A stretch of 43,829 nt of DNA, taken from the NCBI GenBank assembly GCA_049999725.1, contig JBNGIS010018483.1, forward strand, positions 1-43,829. Direction: 5' to 3'. The number at the start of each line of letters is the position of its first letter. Position 1 is the first letter of the stretch. This DNA is from Haplomitrium mnioides (taxonomy: Eukaryota > Marchantiophyta > Haplomitriopsida > Calobryales). The position numbers and the translations under genes were made by a program. The notes below the pieces were generated by a model. It was not told where the DNA came from and ran no database searches. It saw only the letters and a list, made by a program, of their open reading frames with translations. Positions 35,401-43,829 of the stretch are shown one piece after another.

Positions 35401-38400
35401 CCATTGGGCATAGGTCACCCATCAAACAGTAACCACGTTCCTCAAAGTCCAGACACCTTGGTCGTCCCATGCCCAGGTTCATACCTATCCCAATCCCTGC
35501 AGCCATCGCAGATCCACGGCCAACTTGCAAATTTGTACTAATGGAGTGTGCATGCTCTATGGGAATATTTCCCATTCCTGAAAGTGGTCCAAACCCCGGC
35601 CAAGGATTGTGTGGAGCACCTCTCCCAGGCATCCCCCTACCAGGAAAGAAAGCTGCTGCTGGCAATCCAGGTGGAAGTAAAGGAGGGCCAAACTCTGGAC
35701 CATCAGGGAAAGGTTGTAGAGCAAATCGCTGATCATGTGGTGCCCAAACATTACCTAATCCTCTGCCACGTGCCATTCCTCCACGTATTATTCCATTTGG
35801 GCCACCATTAGGGTTATCAAAACGATGAGCAGATAATTCACCCCTGAACTGTGGACCAGCCCTCAAACCTCCTCGTTGACCTCCTTCTCCATTAAACCTC
35901 CCAGATCCATGTTCACGTCCCATTCTTCTCTCAAACTTGGGATTAAAGTCTCTGTCTGCATGCATTGAATGGACAGGCCCTCTCCGTTCATTTCCCTGAC
36001 GTTCATTTTCTCGTAATGTCTGACCATTATCAGTTGCTCTCCCTCTCTTCCTGTACAATCCTCTGTCAACTTCATCCTCTCCATCTCGGTCAAAGGATCT
36101 AGACCGGGAGACACGTCGCCGATGCTTGTGATTCCGGTCATCATCCTCATCATCACTACTCTCTTCCTCTCCTTCATCACTGAAAGTACGAATAGCAGTG
36201 CTGGGCAATCTTTCCAGTTGTGGAGGTGAAGTCCTTAGTTCTGCAACATCAGTGTTCAAAACAGAGCCGGCTTCAACTTGCTTGCTGTTTTCCATTTCCT
36301 CTGCTGAAGAAGGAACAGTACCATCCTCAAGTGCATGGAAGAGCTTCACAACAAAAGACTTTGTCCCTGAAAAAACAACCCTACAAAATCAGAAACACAT
36401 CAACAGAGGCTTCACAACCAAAAACTTTCCTGGGCATCTGCACGTATTAAAACAGCAGCAGTCTTTCCCAGCTGCAATGCAAGCCAAACACACAGTAATT
36501 TGACCTACGTAGACATGACTCACAAAGAATATGGCACTAAAATACATAACTTTCATAAAAAAACAGAGACAACACAGCTACCACATGACGTGCACCCCGA
36601 CTGTTGAACAAAACATGTCAAAGGGCTTTACACTGAAACTACCCCTCGACACAATTGATTAGCATGCACAGGTTGGCCCAGTAGAAGGGTGAGCATGGTT
36701 TCATAGGTGTTTTTGCAGTTGTAAACTGGCTTGCTGAAGGATCAACAAATAGGAAAAGAGTAAGAACTTGCTTCAGCATGGTCATCTTAACTTAACAGAC
36801 TACATCTTGCTGCCATGAACACATAGATCAGTCAAGAGCCCCGTATACAGCTGAAGCAGTGCTCACCTTATCTAATATTTGGGCAATGTAAAGGAAAGTG
36901 GGTCCCGGAAGCACATTTGTGTGAACCAGCTGTCTTAAGCAGGGGAAGATGTTGATAATCCCAACATCATCAGAACGGCAGAATCCTTCTCATAGCTGTC
37001 CCATCACGTCATGCCACACTCACAGATGTGGCAGGATTATAGTGTTTGTACTGCACCTAACATTTACTCATAAATCCATACCACAAGTCTGTTGTATCAC
37101 ATATTTTGTTCCAATAAAATATAGTCCAGAAAGATACCATCCCCAAGGAAATCATAAAGCTGATCGATGCAGAGCTTTTGGAGATCCTTCTTAGGCTTGT
37201 TGTTCTTAAGCAGGGCAGCTACATAATTTGCAAGCAAAGAAGGGTCCGCCTCCGTCCTGTAACCAAGCACTGCAACATGAGTGTTCTGATTCATATTGAC
37301 ATAAATAGTTGCTTGTTCTTCGTACAAGACATAATTCCTTTGCAAAATGAATGGCATTGGAAAGACAATGGGCTCCTTTTTCACGGGTTATGAATGCTTC
37401 CGGAGCCATTACTGTTTTATGCATCTCAAAGAAGAGAGGCTGCAGACTAACTGTTGATTTAAATTGTCCAATTATATGTATTATCTGACCCCTTAAATAT
37501 GAGGAGAATAAAATCTGTCCTACAATGGGCAAGTTGGGGCCCAATCTCACAATGCCCATAGCTGTTGCTATTTTCTCCTTTGGGAGAGCATTACATTTAC
37601 GAGAAAAAAAGACTGATAGCTTGTGAATCTCCGTACTACAGGGGGAAGATCTTCATACTAAAATCAACTTACGAGTTCAATGGCAGTGAGAAAACGGAAC
37701 GCGACCAACACCTAAAGATCAAGAGTCCGAGAAATATATCTACCGTCAAAACTTATGTGAGATATTATTTCAAACTTAGACTGCTGGAAAATAGAAGCTC
37801 ATAGTTTCCTATGCCAGGAGATAGTTACAAACAGACAAGCAAATGATGATGAACTTCCGAGCTCAAACGGAACTGTCACTTCTTTGCCATCAAATAAAAT
37901 CACTCTTACAAAAACAAATGGAAGGAACATTCCCAGGCATACACAGTCAGCGTCTAACATTTCTGCTAAGAACAGAGTAACTCGGCCGAATTACTGAACT
38001 ACATTTCTGACATCGAGAATTTGAAAGTGGAGCCTGCTGCAGAGTGCGAGCTGCATGTGTAAGCCTCCTCACTAGTGGTAGAGAAGGAAGAGTAGCACGA
38101 AGACGATTGGCGTGTAGCATAAGGCGTACGTACATACGGCCATAGGTCCAAAAACATTCCCCTAAACGTAAGAGCGCGCACTAAGACAATTTGATGATGT
38201 CCATGAGAAGAAAAAGCTATCGAAGCATTCCAAAAACACGCCAAGATACACCATCCATCGACAGACGGCGTAATTAGAGTAATTCTTCATCAACCAGACG
38301 AAATTGTAGAGCACAAAAACAAACTGCTGACGGCAAGCAAATAACCAGGTAACAACTTACAAAGGCTTCAGGTTCTTTATGAGATAGCGATTGAGAGGAC

Positions 38401-38416
38401 CGTCATCAATCTTCAT
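32464..38416 (-). CDS. CCCH zinc-finger/RRM protein, RBM26/27-like (AtC3H27/41 type)
   Basis: Exons, in transcript order: 38416-38361, 37256-37138, 36366-35363, 35208-33817, 33602-33204, 33051-32464; GT-AG, phases agree, 1,185 aa. Residues 1-70 are a PWI-like helical module (PLNRYLIKNL, ADPSLLANYVAALL, LCIDQLYDFLGDG, SFVVKLFHAL). An acidic stretch and Arg/Ser-rich and Gly/Arg-rich segments follow. A single zinc finger is C363-x8-C372-x5-C378-x3-H382, then RIVVEDVQ. RRM1 covers about 659-729, with LYVSFIP and RAFVQFS as its RNP-like strands. A coiled coil lies at about 807-844. RRM2 (about 974-1060) is split by the last intron. Animal RBM26/27 are nuclear RNA-binding proteins linked to polyadenylated-RNA turnover (family knowledge); the same role here is inference. 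The exon 4 donor (ggat|gtgaag at 33816) is the least certain boundary. The start codon at 38416 opens directly into the conserved module. Confidence 0.92.
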
Positions 38417-38879
38417 GCTTCTGTGCGATGAGCCTTCCAACCAACTACAGTCACGTCAACATCATGTTCCCCTCCCTCGCATTTCTTCTCAACCGACGAC
38501 GATATTTCCAGCTAGCATGCCAGTTTCCAAACGATCCCAGCCCTCCGCACAGAGAAGGGGAAGAAGAAAAGAGACGCACAAGCGAAAGATGGGAAGGAGA
38601 TAGGGCAGGTACGTTTGGAGCGCGGGGATGCAAACCCTAATTAACAACCTCTTCTTCACTACAGTCTTGTGTGACAATATATTATTTATTTTCTTATTTC
38701 TCGTCATATATTGACGTCATATTTCACTCACTCCTACCTTTTCGTAACTCTACGAATCTCTACCATCCAACTACACTCTTTACGATAAGAGAATCAATGT
38801 GATAAATCGCCATTAACCAGCGAAAATTACAGATATCAAAATTATAGCATACTACATATTATTAAAGGTACTAATAGCT
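38417..38879. other. Promoter flank of the CCCH gene turning into AT-rich DNA
   Basis: The first about 220 bp has the base composition of a promoter or 5' UTR. From about 38640 the sequence becomes strongly AT-rich and no gene is seen. Confidence 0.5.
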
Positions 38880-39120
38880 AATTAGATAAATAAATCAATA
38901 TATAAATAAAAAATCAACCCTTTTTAATCTTTAGTTTCAAAGGATAAATAAAACCTTTTCAAAGCTCATCTCAATTTGTTTGAGCTTTTTTTTGTGTTTT
39001 TTTTAATGTTTGACTAAATTTGTATTTGGTTGCTTTGATAGTTGTATATTTTTGTATAACTGGTCGTATTCTCTTTGAATATGACTTTGAGATCGTTAAC
39101 ATTGGTATCAAACCAATCAT
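38880..39120 (+). mobile_element. Possible decayed LTR end with tRNA-iMet-type primer binding site
   Basis: At 39103 the plus strand reads tggtatcaaaccaatc, matching the common plant retrotransposon primer site TGGTATCAGAGC at 10 of 12 positions. It directly follows gttaacat, where an LTR would end in CA. The AT-rich 200 bp before it could be the LTR end. No coding remnant is attached on the plus strand, so this may be a solo or broken element. Confidence 0.35.
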
Positions 39121-40099
39121 TCATTTTGATAATAGTATATATAAAGTATATTAATAAATAGAGCAATAATTCAATCAAAACAATAAATTAAGCATCTTTC
39201 TTGGATACTAGAAGTTTGAACGCAGATACAAATAGTCGAGCGATATGTCTTAGTCATTGCAAAGTGACCAACACCAAATTTTGAAAAGATTTTAGAACGT
39301 TCAACGTATTTGCAAGTTTTATCAGTGATTTATCCATTACCTATTGTAACACATACCAACTTATTAGTAAGAGATGACTAATAATTTAGCAAGACATAGA
39401 GTATATTATGTCTAGAAAGTCATTGCTAAATTAGAGCATTTAAAGCTGCCACTATTATAGAAAAAATGACATGAGATACGATGAGAGACAGTCAACGAAT
39501 TTAAGTGAAATGGAAAAATATATAAGTCTATTATGTAAGAGAATAAGTGCATGTGCCATATATTTAATTAAATAGATACAAAAGTTTCTAAGATAAGAAA
39601 ATATGGAAGAAAAAAACCTAGATTGAAATAGAAAGTTCTAAGATAAGAACACGTAGTAGAAGAAGTATAAACCAAGAAGTTTCTATATCATTCTACATGC
39701 ATTAGATATCTTAGAGGTAATTAATCTTAGCATATTTATCTTGATGATGCAACTAGTGAGGTTATTGACAAAAACTGTAACAAGATGTTTTCTTCAATCT
39801 TGCTTAGAAATAGTTGATGATATAAGATAGTACACATCATATTTTTTTCTATTGGAGGTAGCATGCTCTATCGATGTCATCAACTCTATATTCCCTAAGA
39901 TATTATGTTTTGTACGTCATGTTTACAAGAAGCCCATGATATTGCTATCTCATGACACCATAGAGTTGATAAGACTATGAATGCAAAAGAACTCAAAGAC
40001 CAAATCCAAATGAGTAAGTTCTTATAGTAAACTCTAATAGAGTTCTTCAATCAAACGCTAATAAGGCAAGCAAAAGCGAAGCAACAAAAGAACCCAACT
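39121..40099. other. AT-rich decayed DNA, probably retroelement debris
   Basis: Strongly AT-rich, without open frames longer than about 60 codons. Its position next to the pol remnant suggests LTR and untranslated sequence of the minus-strand element, but I could not define LTR ends. Confidence 0.4.
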
Positions 40100-43000
40100 G
40101 ATTCAAGAGAAACTCCAGAATGAGAAGTGGAGCTATGAAGCCCTTCTATTTATACAAGAGAAGAAGGTGTCATCCCTCTTTCTTCACTTACAAATAATTG
40201 CTAATTTCAACCCTAAAAGTGAATATATATCACTTCACTTAAAGTAACTTCAAAAGCAAGTAATCTTAAAATGATTTCAACTCTAAAAGTACCCCTCTAC
40301 GACTTTTCTCACTCCTCTATATTTTCTTATAAATAGCACAACATCGTGTTTGTACTATTACATAATCTCCGCCTTCTAATCAATGACGTCCTCATCATGA
40401 TCGACAGTTTCAAATAATATAATAGCTTCTTAAGCATTCTCAAGATTAGAACACAGCTTCCAAGTAGCATTATGAACTGAATAACCCTTCCACAAAACTT
40501 TATATTAAACTTGAGGATGTCACCTACGTTTGAAGACTCGCTTAGCCAAAATACAATCCATCTCATATTCTTTATGATCATCAAGAACAATAGATGGAGG
40601 AGGAACTTAAACACGATTTGGAAAATAAGATGGACTAGAAACAAAAAGCTTTAGTTTAGATATATAGAATACATGATGTGTCTTTGTATGAAGAGGAAGA
40701 TCAAGTTTGTATGCGATGGGAGAAATAACTTGAGAAATTGAGAAATGACCAATCCATTCCAGAGATAACTTACGGACTTGAGTATCTAAAGACAAAGGAA
40801 GATCATGAGTAGAAAGCATAACTTAGTCACCTAAAACATAAGAAAAATCACGACAATATTTATCGTCATATTTTTTTGTCGATTTCGAGCAATAATAAGA
40901 TGGTTTTTGGCATCTTATAGAGAGGAAGATAAACGAGACAAAAAGATACAAAGACTTAGAACATTAGAAGAGGAAGGAGAAAGCAAACCATTGGAAACAA
41001 GAGGATGTTGACCAAAATTAAGAAAGAAATAAGAGAACAAAGTACTTGCTTGTTTAGAGTTGTTGTATGCAAACTCCACAACCGGTAAGAAATTATCCCA
41101 ATCTGTATGATGAATGTTGAAAATACTCGAAGCATATACTCCATAGTGCAATTTGCACATTCAGTTTGAGGATGATAAGCTATAGACATAGATAGTTTGA
41201 TACCCAAAAGTGTGAACAACTCTTGCCAAAACTTTCCAATGAATCATAGATCTCTATAAGATATTAATATCTTTGGCATTCCATGATATCAAAAGACGGT
41301 ATCAAAGTAAATCTTCACCAATCATGGAGTATCCACCGTATCTACTGTTGGTGCTACATGAATTTGTTTGTTTAACTTATCCACAAACATCACAGTGGTA
41401 GTAAACCCATGAGGCATAGTTAGAAGCGAAGTGACAAGATCTAAACTTACATGTTCTCATCGAGCAGTAGAAATTGGTAGTGGTTAAAGAAGGCTAGCCA
41501 GTTTTTGATTTGAAGACTTGTTTTGCTGACAACTTTCACAAGAACGAACAAAGCCACAAACATCTCGAGCTAGGTTTGGCCACCATCAAGTGCGTTGAAG
41601 CAACTTCACAGTCTTGTCTACTCCAAGATGCCCAGAGGTTGGGATGTCATATGCTTCTTGTAAACAAACCATTCAAAATGCATCATCTTGTGAAACATAT
41701 ATTTGATGGTCTTGATAGATAATACCATCCCGAATAGAAAAAGAATGATACTCATTATTTTTGAATGTCAAATATGTCTTAATAAGATTAAAGAAGGCAT
41801 CTTCATATAGCTTTGTCAAAAGCCATCACTATTTGCTTCATCAATATGCAATATACTAACATTCGCAACTTCCAATGTATTTAGTCGATGATCTGGTCTT
41901 CATGACAACGAGTCAAGAATGGTATGGAACTTTCTCGGCTTGTACTCCAACTTGATGCCAAAGAGTTGTAGATGATCTTCCCATAGATGATGATGACTTG
42001 TCATATTTTCCAAGTGAATTGATTACAATAAGGGATTTTGATCGGTGCCCATAAGTACATGCTTTCCTGAAAGATAGTATCTCCAAACCTTGGTAGCATA
42101 AACAAACATCAATTGCTCTCTATCTTTTACAGAATAATTTCTCTCCACTGCATTTAGTCAACGTGACATGAAGGCAATCGAATGAAGTCCATACTCAAAC
42201 TCTTGTTGTAACACTGCTCCAATAGCAAAATTAGAGGCATCAAAATCAACTATACAACGTGCTTTTAGATCATACTGTTGTAGAATTGGACAAGAAGACA
42301 TTGCATCATTGAGTTGTTGAAATGTCTCTTGCTCTTTAGTCGTCTATTGAAACTTTGCCTCTTTCTCTAGCAAATCCGTAAGCGGTCCAACAATATGAGC
42401 ATAGTAATAGATAAATCTTTGATAGAAACTTGTCAATCCATTGAAAGCTTGAATATCCTTTACATCAGTTGGCGTTGGCTACTCTCTAATAGCCTTAATT
42501 TTCTCTTCCTCTATCTTGATGCCCTCCGCAGACACTTTATGTCCTAAGTAAGTCACCTCTTATAGTAAAACTTCCAATTGCATAGTCTTTGTAATACTTC
42601 TTTAATATGCTCACGATGCTCAACTTCATTCCTACTAAAGAAAAGAATATTGTCTAAAACACCAACACTAACTTATTTAATAAACCATCAAAAACTCGAT
42701 GCATTTGATCCATGAATATTGTCAGAGTATTACTAAGGCCAAATGTAAGAACCTTCTACTCAAAATGCCCATATCTTGTACAAAAAGTTGTTTTTGACAT
42801 ATCAGTTGGCTTGATAGGAATTTGTCAATAGCCACTTCAAAGATCCAACTTAGAAAATAATCACGCAATGCTTAATTGATTCAACAAATCATCAATACAA
42901 GGTAGAAGATAAATATTCTTCATTGTTTGTTTGTTCAAGCCTTGACAATCTGTACAAAGTCAAAGTCCACCATCTTTCTTTGGTACAAAGAATATTGGAG

Positions 43001-43483
43001 CACCCCTAGGCGAAGTACTATGTTGAATGAAATCCTTCTCAAGAAGATTTGTCAATGTCTTTCAAAGCTCCTCTAATTCTTGTGGTGATAATCAATATAT
43101 AGGTCGATTAGAAGAAGTACTTCTTAGCATCAACTCAATCGATAAAAACATTTCTCGATCATTTAGTAACCTCTTTGGCAAATCCTCCGAAAACACATCC
43201 TCAAACTCCTTTAAAATATCATCTATCAATGAGGTAGACACACTTTTTCCTCCCTTCTTATTCAAGTCCATGATGGGCTTGATCCAAACAGCAAAGACAT
43301 ACAACTCTTGCTCCACAAAATTAATATCTTGAACTGATTTAGACTTCTTCACCAATAGTGTCGAACATCTCAACAAAAATTTCCTACCTTGGAAGGTAAT
43401 TTGAATGTGTTGTTTTTCCCAATCAACTTGTGCGAATTGATCTTCAAGCTAAAGCAACCCTAAAATGATGTCATATTATACAT
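40100..43483 (-). mobile_element. Decayed Ty3/gypsy chromovirus (pol and 3' end)
   Basis: On the minus strand, pol remnants appear in canonical order. The protease end (DIILG) is at about 43465-43480, then FQGRKF. The linker (EFEDVFSEDLPK) is at about 43150-43215. Reverse transcriptase lies at about 43080-42640 (SPRGAPIFFVPKKDGG, LLPCIDDLL). RNase H remnants are at about 42270-41990, and integrase at about 41730-40940 (AYHPQTE). A GPY/F-type segment is at about 40820-40620 (AYKLDLPLHTKTHHVFYISK), followed by a chromodomain (LWKGYSVHNATWK) at about 40580-40390. Many in-frame stops are TGA where the family has Arg, as expected from CGA to TGA change at methylated CpG. Gag and the 5' LTR are missing from the window. 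A purine run (agagggg, about 40293-40299) may be the polypurine tract, placing the 3' LTR below it. The element is not functional. Confidence 0.9.
40147..40154 (-). promoter_or_regulatory. TATA box candidate in the gypsy 3' LTR
   Basis: The minus strand reads TATAAATA, about 140 bp beyond the putative polypurine tract, a normal distance for a short U3. It is inferred to be the LTR promoter. Confidence 0.45.
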
Positions 43484-43489
43484 GCTATC

Positions 43490-43829
43490 AAAGCTATTAA
43501 CTATATATTCTACAAGATGATACACTTTGAATGGCTTGTTTACAAGAAACGCATGACATTCTCATATCAGGATATCTTAGAGTAGATAGAACTACAGAGT
43601 TGCTTCAACACACTTGGTGGTGACCCAACTTGGCTTGAGATGTTCGTGGGTTTGTTCATTGGTGTGAAAATTTTCAACAAATCAAAATCTAGCGGGACTT
43701 CTTCATCCACTACCAATTCCTACTGCTTATTGGGAACATGTAAGTTTGGATCTTATCACTTCACTTCCAACTACGCCTTATAGATTTATTGCCATTGTGG
43801 TGTTTGTGGACAAGCTCAGCAAGCACATT
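43490..43829 (+). mobile_element. Second gypsy fragment (integrase), inverted relative to the first
   Basis: The plus strand from about 43490 matches the reverse complement of about 41380-41700, the integrase zinc-binding and core start of the minus element. The clearest frame is at about 43700-43829: LLHPLPIPTAYWEHVSLD, then LITSLP and VVFVDKLSKH. It carries the first catalytic Asp context and no stops over that stretch, so this copy is less decayed there. Upstream of 43700 it contains stops and frameshifts. The element runs off the window end. Confidence 0.85.

Overview
The window is nuclear DNA of a land plant. A moss of the Physcomitrium type is my best guess, by inference. The grounds are a plant-type NIMA-related kinase with its plant-specific C-terminal tail, a plant fusion of an alpha/beta-hydrolase with a CAAX-type (CPBP) membrane protease, an AtC3H27/41-like CCCH-RRM protein, a decayed PLS-type PPR gene, long AT-rich introns and a heavily mutated chromodomain Ty3/gypsy element. 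Two runs of exactly 100 N (323-422 and 22623-22722) mark assembly gaps.

Layout. 1-590 is an AT-rich satellite with a ~193-bp unit. 591-3440 has no gene I can support. 3445-4299 (+) encodes a SET-domain protein whose 5' end is unclear. It converges on a single-exon GT92 (DUF23) glycosyltransferase at 4920-6770 (-). 7139-14054 (-) is a 14-exon NEK kinase that I could splice completely (903 aa). 14055-17833 is intergenic. 17834-27307 (-) is a 10-exon gene (about 1,868 aa) joining an alpha/beta-hydrolase fold that lacks its nucleophile to an apparently intact CPBP protease; at least one of its introns is GC-AG. 28290-29200 (+) is a PPR pseudogene. 32464-38416 (-) is a 6-exon gene (1,185 aa) with PWI-like, CCCH, RRM, coiled-coil and RRM parts, the plant counterpart of RBM26/RBM27. 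From about 38.8 kb to the end the window is AT-rich retrotransposon debris. It includes a chromovirus pol in minus orientation (about 43.48 to 40.3 kb) and a second, inverted gypsy integrase fragment at 43490-43829 (+).

The four well-supported minus-strand genes look like ordinary single-copy housekeeping or cell-biology genes and do not form a pathway. The least expected structure is in the non-coding part. A ~525-bp repeat family forms a tandem array in one intron of the hydrolase-protease gene, and a separate copy flanked by 15-bp direct repeats lies in an intron of the neighbouring kinase gene. Other points of note are the GC-AG splicing of the hydrolase-protease gene and the head-to-head gypsy fragments. 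I found no clearly new biological system, and no tRNA, rRNA or CRISPR.
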